The notes under the pieces: generated by a model
Databases searched by the model: none
What the model saw: only the letters and a program-made list of their open reading frames with translations
What the model was told of the DNA's origin: nothing
Source of the DNA: Poronia punctata
Taxonomy: Eukaryota > Ascomycota > Sordariomycetes > Xylariales > Xylariaceae
Direction: 5' to 3'
Assembly (NCBI GenBank): GCA_022579005.1
Contig: MU401573.1
Coordinates: 1-64,000, forward strand
Length of the DNA stretch: 64,000 nt
Program-made: the position numbers and the translations under genes
Part shown: piece after piece, positions 45,058 to 56,608 of the stretch
Layout: each line of letters opens with the position of its first letter
How positions within the stretch are numbered: position 1 is the first letter of the stretch

Positions 45058-48000
45058 ATGGCCGACCCCCAGACAAACAGCGCCCAGTTCGTGGTCAAGT
45101 CCTCGAGTCTTCCCTTTGGTCAGGCCGTACCGCTATCTTCGATATCCGGTCCCACGTACGTTACCGGACAACTGCTCGTCCAACAAATCGCATATGCCTT
45201 GTCTGATAAGATCTTTTCCTACTCGCCCGACACTTTCGATCTGAGCATAGCGGCAGAAGAATGGGCTGCGAATCAAGACAAGAATATCCACGGTTATGCC
45301 ACTTCTGTCCTCCCGCTTCAGACTCGCACCGGCGCCGGCGCCTTTGCACTAGGCTACATCTTCTCCAAGGACTTCGACCTGAGCAAACGCCAGATCCCCC
45401 AGACCCTTTTGGCGCCTTCGCTCAGTCTCCGCCACCTGCGATCCGCCTTGGATCAGCTGTCGCTTCTCTACGGAGTCGCCAGCCCCTTTGTCGCCCATGT
45501 CGCCGCTCTGGATTATTCCTCCGAGGGTGGTCTCGCTGCCGAATATGGCAATGCCATGCAGATAGCTGAAGAGCTCGGCCTCGCTCTTGTGTCGAGTGCG
45601 TCGGCCTACGAGTCCCAGCACATGTCCTTGTTCGCCACCCTAGTGGCCAAGATTCTCCCTGCTCTCCATGTGTACGATGGCGTCCGTACATCGCGCGAGA
45701 CCCTGAGAGTCATCGACGCACTAAGCAAGACAGGAGTTGCCGAAGTCTTCAACAGACTATCCGAGTCTATCGACAAGATCAACACACGTCTCGATAGCGC
45801 TGGCAAAGTGTTTGAGCTGCTCCAGGCCTTTAATGGCGAGCTCGGCACCGAGTATGAGCCTTTCGAATACGTCGGCCACCAGTCGCCCGAGACTGTCTTG
45901 GTGGCATTTGGCAGTGTCGAGGTCCAACTCGCCAAGCAAGTCGTCTCTAAGCTTGCTGCAGGCGGTGCCAAGATCGGCGTGGTCGCTGTCCGCATCTACC
46001 GGCCTTTCATCGAAGAGGCCTTTATCAAGGCCTTGCCGGATTCGGTCCAGAAGATTAACGTCCTTGGCCAAGTCGCCAACGAAACTGCTGTCTTGGACAG
46101 TTCGGTACAATCGATCTTGTACACCGACATCCTCACCACTATTGCCTTCTCCTCCAAGTGGGAGACTGCCCCTGCCGTTATCGATACCAAGTATCCTGCC
46201 ACACAATCTTTGACTCCTGCATCCCTCTCAGCTATACTCTCGCAGTTCACAGGCACAACAACGGCAGACGTCAAAGTCCAGCTTCCCCATCTCGATACAG
46301 TCGAGCAATACATCTTCTGGGATGCCGATGACTCGGTAGCAGTTCACGCTCCCACCATTGTCGGCGATCTGCTCTCGCAGGATTACAACAGAAACGTCTA
46401 CCTTGGCCAATCCTATGATAACTTGGTGCAAGGTGGCGTAGTACGAACCGACCTTCGTTCATCACAGAAGACTATCGACGCCCCTTACCAGGCTGAAGAG
46501 GCCGATATCGTGGTTGTTGGTGATGAGAAGCTCCTAAAGGAATTCTCCGTCTCCCAAAGCGTCAAGGACGGCGGAAAGCTGCTCCTGCGACTTTCTAATT
46601 TCAAGGAAGAAGAGATGGAGAAGAAAATACCGCAATCCATTCGCCAGGACATCAAGAAGAGGCACGTGTCTCTTTACGTCTTGGACACAGCCCTATCGCC
46701 CGCCTTTGAAACCGATGTCGATGTCACTGCCCTACTTGTACAACTAAGCTTCCTCAAGCTTGCCAAGCCCGATACGAAGACGGATGTCCTTCAGAAACTA
46801 GCCAACTTCGTAGGAACCCAGATCAAACTAGAGGAATCCCTTGACGCGGTTGAGAAGTGCTTGAAACAGATTGAAGTTCCCGAGTCATGGGCAGAAGCAT
46901 CCGATCCGGTCCTGCCTCAAGCTACGATCACCAGAACTCTCAAGCCAAGCAGCTTCGTCCCGTTCGTCAAGGAAGAGAATGAGGCAGCGTTGGGCCTAGG
47001 TGATTGGCAAGAAGCCGCTAAAGGTCTCGTATTCAAGGAGGCTTACGTGACTGACATCAGCCTTCGGCCCGACCAAAACGTCAAGACCTACACTATTCGT
47101 GTCAAGGAAAACCGCCGACTCACGCCTACCACCTACGACCGCAACATCTTCCACATCGAGTTCGACCTGGGCGAGTCTGGTCTTACATACAAGATCGGAG
47201 AGGCCCTAGGTATCCACGCGGAGAACGATGCGGAAATGGTTAGCGAGTTTATCGAGTCATACGGTCTCAACGGAGATGATCTCGTGCAGGTTCCATCCCG
47301 AGAGAATGCTGCTGTCGCGGAGACGCGAACCGTGTGGCAGAGCTTGACCCAGAACATCGACATCTTTGGCAAGCCGCCGAAGCGGTTCTACGAGTCCTTG
47401 GCCGAATTCGCCACCGACGAGCTGGAGAGAAAGAAGCTGGCCTCTCTCGGTGCCCAAGAAGGCGCCGAAGAATTCAAGCGCCGCACCGAAGTCGATACCG
47501 TCACATTTGCCGACATCTTGGAAGAGTTCAAGTCTGCCCGTCCCAGCTTCCCCGAGCTCGCTCGACTAGTCGGACCTCTAAAGCGTCGCGAATACTCGAT
47601 TGCCTCGGCCCAAGCGGTGACACCCAACGCCGTCGCGTTGATGATTGTCGTCGTCGACTGGGTTGATCCCAAGGGAAGAACCCGTTACGGACAAGCCACG
47701 CGATATCTAAGCCGACTGCCGGTTGGTGCCACCGTGACTGCTTCGGTGAAACCGTCTGTGATGAAGCTACCCACCCGCGACGACGCACCTCTCATCATGG
47801 CCGGCCTGGGTACAGGATTAGCACCCTTCCGCGCCTTTGTCCAGTACCGGGCGATGCAAAAGGCCCAAGGCAAGGAGATTGGTGCCATCCTACTCTATCT
47901 CGGTTCGCGTCACCAACGTGAGGAATACCTCTACGGCGAGGAATGGGAAGCCTACGTCGACGCCGGTGTCATCACGTTACTGGGCGCCGCATTCTCCCGT

Positions 48001-48246
48001 GACCAGCCGCAGAAGATCTATATCCAGGATCGCATGCGGCAGACCATCAACGACATCGTCAAGGCGTACATCAAGAATGAAGGCTCTTTCTATCTATGCG
48101 GTCCCACGTGGCCTGTACCTGATGTGACGGATGTGTTGAAGGAGGCTATCGCGGTCGAGGCCAAGATGAGTAGCCGCAAGGTCGATCCTAAGAAGGAGAT
48201 TGATAGACTCAAGGAGGATGGACGATATGTTCTCGAAGTCTACTAA
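45058..48246 (+). CDS. met10: Sulfite reductase [NADPH] flavoprotein (alpha) subunit
   Basis: A single uninterrupted exon of 1062 aa. I start at ATG 45058 (AAAAATGG); upstream in-frame sequence begins only with GTG. The N-terminal two-thirds has the pyruvate-oxidoreductase-like fold typical of fungal Met10 and lacks the bacterial CysJ flavodoxin domain. From about residue 660 comes the FAD domain of the ferredoxin-reductase family, with RREYSIASAQ. The NADPH domain starts near residue 915 with MAGLGTGLAPFRAF and includes YLCGPTWPV near 1011. The protein ends DGRYVLEVY, as in homologues. It passes electrons from NADPH to the sirohaem subunit to reduce sulfite to sulfide in cysteine and methionine synthesis; cytosolic. 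Codon use is strongly biased, consistent with good expression. Confidence 0.95.
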   Translation: MADPQTNSAQFVVKSSSLPFGQAVPLSSISGPTYVTGQLLVQQIAYALSDKIFSYSPDTFDLSIAAEEWAANQDKNIHGYATSVLPLQTRTGAGAFALGYIFSKDFDLSKRQIPQTLLAPSLSLRHLRSALDQLSLLYGVASPFVAHVAALDYSSEGGLAAEYGNAMQIAEELGLALVSSASAYESQHMSLFATLVAKILPALHVYDGVRTSRETLRVIDALSKTGVAEVFNRLSESIDKINTRLDSAGKVFELLQAFNGELGTEYEPFEYVGHQSPETVLVAFGSVEVQLAKQVVSKLAAGGAKIGVVAVRIYRPFIEEAFIKALPDSVQKINVLGQVANETAVLDSSVQSILYTDILTTIAFSSKWETAPAVIDTKYPATQSLTPASLSAILSQFTGTTTADVKVQLPHLDTVEQYIFWDADDSVAVHAPTIVGDLLSQDYNRNVYLGQSYDNLVQGGVVRTDLRSSQKTIDAPYQAEEADIVVVGDEKLLKEFSVSQSVKDGGKLLLRLSNFKEEEMEKKIPQSIRQDIKKRHVSLYVLDTALSPAFETDVDVTALLVQLSFLKLAKPDTKTDVLQKLANFVGTQIKLEESLDAVEKCLKQIEVPESWAEASDPVLPQATITRTLKPSSFVPFVKEENEAALGLGDWQEAAKGLVFKEAYVTDISLRPDQNVKTYTIRVKENRRLTPTTYDRNIFHIEFDLGESGLTYKIGEALGIHAENDAEMVSEFIESYGLNGDDLVQVPSRENAAVAETRTVWQSLTQNIDIFGKPPKRFYESLAEFATDELERKKLASLGAQEGAEEFKRRTEVDTVTFADILEEFKSARPSFPELARLVGPLKRREYSIASAQAVTPNAVALMIVVVDWVDPKGRTRYGQATRYLSRLPVGATVTASVKPSVMKLPTRDDAPLIMAGLGTGLAPFRAFVQYRAMQKAQGKEIGAILLYLGSRHQREEYLYGEEWEAYVDAGVITLLGAAFSRDQPQKIYIQDRMRQTINDIVKAYIKNEGSFYLCGPTWPVPDVTDVLKEAIAVEAKMSSRKVDPKKEIDRLKEDGRYVLEVY

Positions 48247-49608
48247 TCTGTCTATTTTTCACGATGCGACGAATGCAAGCTAGTTAGATCGGGTTTGATT
48301 TGATTTAAGCCTGTTGTTTGTTTGTTTGGTTTTAGAATATGATATATCATCTACACTATACATAGACACAAATGAAAAATGTGACTCGTCATGATACCAT
48401 ACAATCCACAAGTCACGTCTCCCGTGTCGTCGTTTATTTTGAACTAGTCCCAACCCGCCAAGCACGGAAATATAGTCAGCAAGTATCAAGTTTGCATATT
48501 GACGCGGATATTTGTTACCAGATCAGGAACAGAAACCCACGAGCATCTCCTTTATAATACTCTCTCTACCTATAGACCTATTGGTATACAGATCGTACAA
48601 CCTAGACTACTTGGATACTCGTACCTAACATGCCGAAATCATCCCTGCTAAAGCCTGCAACTTTTCACTACCACCCCCGACCCGTACCTAATTTATTTTT
48701 TCGTCTCTCCATTCCCCACCCAAGTATACTCTGTCTTGTCTCCTTACGAGAACAGAAGAGAGAAGGACGAATCGAATTGCACAATCTGTCGTGATAGAAG
48801 TTTGAGTAGTAAGCTTTTACCACCTCTACAACTATTTAATCTCATAGGTTCGTTGTTTCGCGATATTGAACAGTCAGCTATACTAAAAACCCCCGGACTG
48901 ATTGTGCCAAGATATGACGTTATTTTCATCTGGCATGGTGTATTATTTTCCGCGTGTTCCTGCGCTAAACCCTTTTTCTCTCTGTTCTGGGGTATATCTC
49001 CCCGCCCCCCGCACGACGCGGGAGGGTAGCTTGTCTACGCGTCTTTTATGAAAAAAAGTTGAATTGGGGTTTTGTTTTGTTTTTTTGGGTGGTAAACTAG
49101 TTGTATGCGAAATAGATAAAACTAAAGAAATCAAAGAAGAGAAAGAAATCAAAAATGGCATGTTGGAACTCACATGTTTCTTTACCAATAATAACGAAAA
49201 AAAAAGAAGAAAAAAACCACAACTTGCCGCTATCACAATCACAGTCACTTTCTCGCGGGAACAGGGGGGGGAGGGTATTATACACTCTCGCTTGCATTTG
49301 CCCGCGCATGCGCAATGCGGCACTTGATCGGATCAGGCTAACATACCTACGTACGATCTACCCGTACCTATGCTTCCTCCCTCCTTGGAGCTCTTAAGAA
49401 CAAGGATCAAATTGAGGGATTAGGAGCGCGATTGGGTAATTCGATCCCAAGATGGCGGCAGAAGAACATGAACCCTTTTCCTTCCCTTACAAGGGTTTAC
49501 ATAAAAAGGAAGAACCTTTCTTTTCTTTTTGCCGATCTCTTCCCAACTTTCTTTTTCACTCACTCACTCCCAAATTCTCCTTTAATTTGGGGAAATAAAT
49601 CGTAAAAG
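48247..49608. other. Intergenic, no gene seen
   Basis: About 1.35 kb with a pyrimidine-rich stretch and the leader of the oxalate decarboxylase gene. Frames at 48736-49397 overlap on both strands and lack features. Confidence 0.6.
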
Positions 49609-51285
49609 ATGAAGTTCCTTCCTATATTCCTAGCAGCGGCAGCTACTACTACAACGACTGCCTCTGTAATCGAGAAAAGGGACGGGATAGAAGATGGTCA
49701 ACCAATTGTCGGAGAAAAGGGAGCTCCTCTACTAGGTAAATTTCACCCTCACCCTCACCCTCACCTGATTCCCTTATTTACCATTTTCACATCCCCTTCC
49801 AATATCGGAAAAGAAACAGAAAGAGAGCTGACAAGGATGTATGTATGTGAAAAATAGGAGGCACAAACCACCAACTCGATCTCCAAAACCCGGATAACCT
49901 CGGCCAACAGTCCACCGACGCCGGCACAGTGCCCAATCTCAAATGGAGCTTCAGCGATTCCCACACGCGGATCCTAAAAGGCGGCTGGGTGCGCGAATCC
50001 GTCATTACCGACTTACCCGCCAGTCATGACATTGCTGCCGCGCAACAGCATTTGAAGAAGGGGGCTATTCGGGAATTGCATTGGCATCGTGTTGTATGTT
50101 TTCCCCCCCCTTTCCCCTTTCCCCTTTCCTCTTTCCTGTCATTCAAGAGAAAAGAAAAGTAGGTAAAAAGAAGTGTAGGGCTTTAACTAATAAATGATGA
50201 CAAAAAAAATTAAAAGGCTGAATGGGGCTACCTATACTCCGGTTCAATCCTCATGTCCGCAGTCGATAACGACGGGAAATGGCAAGTCACCAAACTCGAG
50301 GAAGGGGATGTATGGTATTTCCCCAAGGGACAAGCACATACGGTGCAGGGACTAGATGAGGAGAATGAGTATCTACTCGTTTTCGATGATGGGAATTTCG
50401 ATGCTGTCGGGTAAGTCCTCCTTCCCCCTCTTCCTCCTCTCTCACTCTTCTTTCCGTCAGCAACAACAAATATAAAGAAGAAATAAAAAACTAACAAAAA
50501 GAATAAAAAAGAACAACCTTCCACGTAGACGACTGGATAGCACACACCCCCAAATCCGTCCTGGCCAAGAACTTCGGCCTCGACGAATCCGTCTTCGGGA
50601 GCGTCCCGTCTCCAAACCCGTACATATTCCCCTCGACCCCGGACACGCACAACGTGACGGGCGGAAACGGCCAGTTGACAGGAAACGCCTCGTACGCCTA
50701 CTACGCCAAGGACCACCCGTTGGAGGACGTGCCCGGCGAGGGCGGGACGTTGCGGATCGTCGACACGACCACGTTCCCCATCGCCACGACCATCGCCGCC
50801 TCGATCGTCACGTTGAAGCCGGGCGGGTTGAGGGAACTGCACTGGCATCCGAATGCGGAGGAGTGGTTGTATTTCCACAAGGGACAGGCCAGGGCTACGG
50901 TCTATATCGGCAATTCGGCCGCTAGGACGTTTGATTTCAGGGCCGGGGATACCGGTGTTTTTCCGGATAATAGTGGTATGTTTTTTTCTCTCTCTTCTCT
51001 CTTCTCCCTCTCCTTCCCTTCCCTTCCCACCCCTCCTTCTCTTTCCTGCTTGACCAATTGATTGATTGACTGACAAAAAAAAAAGGCCATTACATCGAAA
51101 ACACGTCAGACGAAGAAGAACTCGTCTGGGTAGAAATCTACAAGAGTGATCGCGTACAAGACATTTCTCTAACGCAATGGCTCGCTCTTACGCCGGCCGG
51201 TATCGTGGCTGATACCCTGCAGATCCCGCTTGACGTTGCCGAGAATCTGGTCAAGGAGAAGCAGCTCTTGATCAAGGATCGTTGA
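49609..51285 (+). CDS. Oxalate decarboxylase, secreted bicupin
   Basis: Five exons (49609-49735, 49858-50093, 50217-50410, 50512-50975, 51086-51285) join in phase to 406 aa. The signal peptide is about residues 1-19. Both cupins keep the Mn ligands. Cupin 1 has GAIRELHWHRVAEWGYLYSG followed by GDVWYFPKGQAHTVQG. Cupin 2 has RELHWHPNAEEWLYFHKGQ followed by GDTGVFPDNSGHYIEN. TTFHVDDWIAHTPKSVLAKN links them, as in fungal oxalate decarboxylases. The reaction splits oxalate to formate and CO2 outside the cell. Intron 4's acceptor lies after a 10-A run, and intron 1 holds CACCCT repeats. Oxalate oxidase activity cannot be excluded by eye. Confidence 0.92.
49744..49766 (+). repeat. CACCCT microsatellite in oxalate decarboxylase intron 1
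   Basis: Three exact CACCCT units plus a partial fourth, eight bases after the donor. Confidence 0.8.
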
Positions 51286-51287
51286 TT

Positions 51288-51317
51288 CGATTTCGATTTC
51301 GATTTCGATTTCGATTT
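51288..51317 (+). repeat. CGATTT x5 microsatellite in the 3' UTR
   Basis: Five exact 6-bp units begin three bases after the oxalate decarboxylase stop codon. Confidence 0.85.
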
Positions 51318-52064
51318 GGCCCTTCACTATGTAAGGTAGATACCTAAGGTTATGATACTTTTCTTCTTCTTCTTCTTGTGTCACAACTATGTATTTAAGA
51401 AAATTAAGGGGGTTGGGGGATGGTTATTTAAGGGAAGGGGTTTGTTCAACTTCAATGTAACAAATACCTAACCTACCTACATTATTATGCATTTTCTCAA
51501 AGTAAATAAATAATATCATGTGTGGACACTTTTACCCGTTCCTTTTATTAGTGCTAGTGTTGATGAAACTTGAATACAACATATAGACAGTTCCCGCCGT
51601 CAAACTAACCCGCAAAAACTCACCGTCGCATAGATCCATAATCCATTCTCTTCTCTCCTATTACACAATAGGTGAGCAAGTAGGTACTTACCTTATGTAA
51701 CATATCCCGCCACTACCTACCTGAGGTTGAAGTAACCACTGATGTCGGTGTAGCATTTCAATTTGCCGAGGTCGGCCTTTTACAGCAGGAGGTGCTTACA
51801 TTACCTACTCGTATTGCGCGATACGACTCTGCCCCGCCTCCACTCTACCCTACCTTACCCCAGATCCTAAAGTTTGTACTAGATTCCACACATATTCATA
51901 TTAGGTGTGGGTAGTAGGTATTATATGCGAATCTAAATATTTTTTAAATAAAAAAGTGCAAATCAAGAAAACATCAGATTTGACTTGACACCTCGTCCCC
52001 CCCTTTATCGACGGTAAAAAAAACTTAACCTAGGTAACCCCCCCCCCCCCCCCCCGGGGAAAAA

Positions 52065-52092
52065 TGTGCTGTGCTGTGCTGTGCTGTGCTGT
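52065..52092 (+). repeat. TGTGC x5 microsatellite
   Basis: Five exact 5-bp units plus TGT, shortly after a C18 run. Confidence 0.85.
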
Positions 52093-53560
52093 TGGAGGAA
52101 AGGTGAGACCATTCGTCTCCAACTATCTCTAAATCTCTACAGCAAAACCCCAATCAAGATCAGGGGTTAGGAAACAGCCCGCGGAATTTACAATTCGACC
52201 GATTTGCTCGAGACACAAGGATGTAAGATAGACAGACGTTGGCGCGCCGGTAAGCGCCGTATATCCAATCCCTACCCCTCCCTCTCCCTCTCAACCTTGT
52301 TTGACCTTTGAAACCCCCTCCAACTAGCTACCTGCTGTAGAATGGAATGCCGGTAGACGAGCAAGGCAGGCGGGTCGGTCACCGTGGACCGATACCCGTG
52401 TATGTAAGTACCTTACCTAAGGTAGGTAAGCAAAACACAGCGGAATGGAAGAAACAGGACGTTGCAGAATGCCCAGTCTCATATTCGGCATATTTGATAA
52501 AAGTCTGGCCATATCTGCAAATAGTCGGTGACTAAAACTTGTTCACCATGAAGGCCGAAGTGGGTACAGTAAATAACTCCCAGTTTCTAGGTTGGTTAGA
52601 GATTCATCTGCGACCACAACCCCCACGATAGGTTTCCAACATGCTACTAGTTGACGAATACTACACGGATATTACTACTTGCTTCTTCTGGTATATAATC
52701 AACATTGTCTGCGATTAAAGTATGGAGATTGTCCAAGGGGGACCCCGCGTGGGAGGCTAATGCAGGTTGCAATCCTGCCAAGGGTAAAAACAAGCTTCGT
52801 GGTTCGCCAGATGGCAGGCCCCACTGCCGTCATCTCCTCCCTATTCTAGTAACCGACGCTCATCAATACCACTTCCTCACAGCGATTTGCGTTTGTGCAT
52901 CTTTCGAGAAATCGCATATCAGCTGAGGTCGGGTTAGGCCAACAGCTTGAGCAGGCGTGGCAGGGTTGCCGTTCGTGTGGCAGGGCGGGAGAGTGGCAGG
53001 TTGACAAAACAAACCGTACACAGCTGCCATATACGGAACGGGACACATTGGTGCGTTGGTTGTTATCGGTCGTCAACCTCTCAACCACCAAGAATGCGTG
53101 AGATTGGGAGAGGGGCTATTCGCAGAGGAGCAGGTCGATAAGACTTGGTTCCTATTTATCAGCGCGGAATTGTCGCCGTTCGACCATTCGGCCATTTCGA
53201 CTTACTCACCTTTTTATCTTTATCCATCAAGGACCTTGCATTGGAGTCGAAACACTTCTGCCCTTCAGCCTGCCTGCGGCCTGCCTACCTTTCGGGTTTG
53301 GAGCTAGCTGAGCTGAGAAGGTGTCGAGGAGGAGACATGCAACACGCGACTCAACCTCGACACTTGTCGGCAGGATCCGATGTTGAGACGAGCAAGATGA
53401 GACAATCCAGGCCGTCCGTCTGAACATATATTAAGGGGAATCCTTCCTCACGATTCTCATATTGCTTCCCTCACCATCCTCAGCCGTTGTGTCCAAGCCC
53501 TCGTCCGCACCCGCCCCTTGAGCCAGCCTTTCGACCACAGTCACCGCAACTCCCGGTATC

Positions 53561-54332
53561 ATGACTCGCCTTAACCTCGGTCTCTTGGGCCTCGTTGCCT
53601 CCGTCGCGGCTGTGCCGCTGGCGACCAACGAGTCTGTCGCCCCTCCCAAGGCTGCCGTTTCGTGCGCTTCCGGTCTCTACATGATCGCCGCCCGCGGCTC
53701 CGGCCAGGACCCTGGCGAGGGATCCATCGCCGAGGTCACCACCAAGATCAAGGCCCTGATCCCCGGCTCCGTAAGCGTGGCGGTCGACTACCCGGCCAGC
53801 ATCTACGACGACGCCCTGTACCCCATCTCCGTGTCGGACGGCATCAAGGACACCATCTCCAAGGTCCACGACTACGTCGACACCTGCGGCTCCTCTAGCA
53901 GGATCGCCTTGCTCGGCTACAGCCAGGGCGGTAACGTCATGACCGACGCCCTGGCCGGTGGTGTGCTCAAGCCCGACCCCTTGACTTCCGCCTATACACA
54001 GTACAGTGAGTTGCAACCCGTCTGTTGCCGCATCATCCCTCGCCCCATACTAATTCTTCTTTCCTACAGTCACCGCCGTGGCCGTCTTTGGCGACCCGAG
54101 CTTCACTGCTGGCCAGAGCTTCGATGTCGGCAATGCTACCAAGAGCGGTATCTTCAAGCGAGGCGGTGACAGCCTCGAACTGCTCAGCTCCTTCTCCGGC
54201 GTCCTCCGCAGCTACTGCATGGTCCACGATACCTTCTGCGCTACCGGCGACAGCCTGAGCGTCCACTCGGCCGAAGTCAGCACCTTTGCCGATGCCGCCG
54301 CCGAATTCGTTGCTTCCAAGGCTCTGTTGTAA
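53561..54332 (+). CDS. CE5 esterase (cutinase / acetyl xylan esterase)
   Basis: Two exons, 53561-54005 and 54070-54332, join at phase 1 (donor GTGAGT, acceptor CTACAG) to 235 aa. The signal peptide is about residues 1-18 (ending VAAVP). The alpha/beta-hydrolase nucleophile is Ser121 in LLGYSQGGNV. The catalytic Asp and His lie in HDTFCATGD and LSVHSAEVS near the C-terminus. Four conserved cysteines fit CE5 disulfides (VSCASG, DTCGSS, SYCMVHDTFC). IAARGSGQDPGEG is the oxyanion-loop region. Whether it acts on cutin or on acetylated xylan cannot be told. Strong C-ending codon bias suggests high expression. Confidence 0.92.
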
Positions 54333-55517
54333 ATACTGAAGATGAGGCTTGGGACGAAAGCGGAAAGCGGAAAGCGGAAACGGGGGTTTTAAAATATTAG
54401 ACTCTTCTTGACTGGTCGAAAAGAAGAGCAAGTCAATCGCTGTCTACAAAGGTTTTCCTTGTAAAAAGGTTGTACCAAAAGGCAGCTCGAGTTTGGGTGC
54501 GTTGCCGAAGGGTATAGCGCCGAGGAGATGGCGTCGCGATAAGCTGACCCGAAATCCTTAGAACAGTTCACTTATAGTGACTGCTCGTCGATATGGTTAC
54601 GGACCACGATGACCGAGGCTTCTGGCCAAGTTAAAGATACCCCTGATATTTAGAACTAAATCGTTAAAAGAAGTTAAATATTGCACTTGAAGGTCCATGT
54701 CCTTGTGAGCCGTATGTCAGTATCCTGATTTGCCGTATTTTTTCGATGATTTCGGTTATCTGTCAAGATAGAGGGTAATCTAGGTCCATTCTATGGCATT
54801 GTCAGCTCATTCGGCTCCACTCTTCCTCGTTGGCATTGCTTCCGGTTTCACGATACTTGGCCCACTGCTGTTGTTCGACTAAAGTTGACTATAGGTAGCC
54901 AAATGTGAACCGCGATATAACGTTACTAACTCGCATGACATTTCCTGAATAGTGTTGAAACATGTGGTTCTCGGCCACGCTCTGTATTGGTGCGCATAAA
55001 AGCCTCGCCCGGGGGAAAGGGAGCTTTAAGTATACCGACAGCGGTCGGAACATACAAACCTAGACCGCTTAACATTTGACATTTGAACCACAGTAATTGC
55101 AGAACACAGTTGTTACGCGAGAGATGATATCGCTGCCATTCTTATTTTCCTTATACATCCCCCATTAGCTTTTGGTTTCGCACGCCCAGCTTGTGAAGCC
55201 GAAATTGTTTGGTAAGGAGAGTGGAGGGATACTTTACCTTCCGCTTTGTTCGAATCCACCCACGACGCCAGTCCCCGCGATCCAAGGCTTCGAAGTAGGA
55301 AGTAACATGGGTTCTCCCTTTTTCCTCCAATCACAGCTCCCGCCCAAGGACCCTGGTACCTGATTAGGAAACCATTCTCACGGAACCGGCAATGACCGTG
55401 GACGGATATGTCGGTTGGCGACAACTATAAGAGTGCTGGTAGGATGACAGTCGATCGACGGGATTGACCATTGATTATCGCCCGACCAAGATTAAAGATC
55501 TGTGAGATTATCTCAAG
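54333..55517. other. Intergenic, no gene seen
   Basis: About 1.2 kb. A GGAAAGC triplet repeat (54358-54380) follows the CE5 stop, and a TATAAGAG element stands about 90 bp before the GH43 start. Confidence 0.6.
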
Positions 55518-56608
55518 ATGGGCTACCGTACTTGTTTCCTAGGGTTGCTACCCCTGTTGGGGTCCGTTCTAGGCTACGCGAACCCGGAATCCTGCAGCGG
55601 TACTTGTACCAATTCCCACGACCCGGCCATCATCAGACGCTCCGATGGTACCTACTTTCGCTTCTCGACGAACGGTAAAGTCGCCGTCCATACAGCGCCT
55701 GATATTACCGGTCCGTGGACATATCAGGGAGCTGCCATTCCGTCCGGCTCGTCCATCGATCTCCCCGGTAACGGAGATCTATGGGTAAGTGAATCATCCA
55801 GTTAATGCGAGAAGCTGGGGGTAGTGGACAACTCAACAAGAATTGTACAGGCACCAGACGTTTCCCTCGTTGGAGACACGTATTATCTTTATTACTCCGT
55901 GAGCGAGTTCGGTTCGCAGAATTCGGCTATCGGAGTAGCCACTTCGACGACGTTGGATGTAGGCTCGTGGACCGATCATGGAGCAACGGGCGTCAGGTCC
56001 TCGTCGGGAAAACCTTACAACGCCATCGACGGCAACCTGATCAATGCCGACGGGAGGTATTATCTGACCTGGGGCTCTTTCTGGGGTGACATCTACCAAG
56101 CCGAGATGTCATCGAACCCCTTGAAGCTTGCAAGTGGCGTTTCCTCGTACCAGCTAGCGTACGACCCGGCCACGACGGCTCTCGAAGGTTCTTACATCTT
56201 CAAGTACGGAAATTACTATTACCTTTTCTACAGCAAAGGCAAATGCTGTGGCTACGACGCCGATAGACCACCTGCAGGAGAGGAGTACAAAATTCTGGTT
56301 TGCCGGTCGTCATCGGCTACTGGAGGCTTCGCTGATAAGAATGGTGTTGCATGCACCAACGGCGGCGGTACCGTCGTTCTGGAATCTCATGATAATGTGT
56401 ACGGGCCGGGTGGCCAGGGCGTGTATGACGACCCCACGCACGGACCGGTAAGTGCCTGCTTCGACGCTAGTCTGGTGTGCCGACCTGTTGACTTACAGCG
56501 CAGATTCTCTACTACCACTATGTCGACACCACGATCGGCTATGCGGACGGTGACAAGCGGTTTGGCTGGAACACTATTGACTTCTCTAGTGGCTGGCCAG
56601 TTGTTTAA
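55518..56608 (+). CDS. GH43 endo-1,5-alpha-L-arabinanase
   Basis: Three exons, 55518-55784, 55851-56447 and 56504-56608, all join at phase 0 to 322 aa. The signal peptide is residues 1-19 or 20. The five-bladed beta-propeller catalytic residues of GH43 are in place: Asp35 in SHDPAII, the pKa-modulating Asp in [12 protein letters not shown], and the acid Glu in TALEGSYIF. The [18 protein letters not shown] loop and the terminal [12 protein letters not shown] are usual for fungal arabinanases. It cuts the arabinan side chains of pectin outside the cell. Exon 3 could be missed because the exon-2 frame stays open after the splice site; the spliced version restores the family C-terminus. Confidence 0.92.

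Larger units (their letters stand above)
51286..53560. other. Intergenic with several simple repeats, no gene supported
   Basis: About 2.3 kb. It holds CGATTT x5, a C18 run followed by GGGG (52038-52059), TGTGC x5 and much CCTACC/GGTAGG sequence. Frames at 52846-53427 are on both strands and look random. Confidence 0.6.

Noticed and set aside
52735..52790. tRNA-like fold with a GCAGG...CCTGC arm
   Set aside because: The loop lacks the TTC motif of a T arm and no acceptor or anticodon arms pair.
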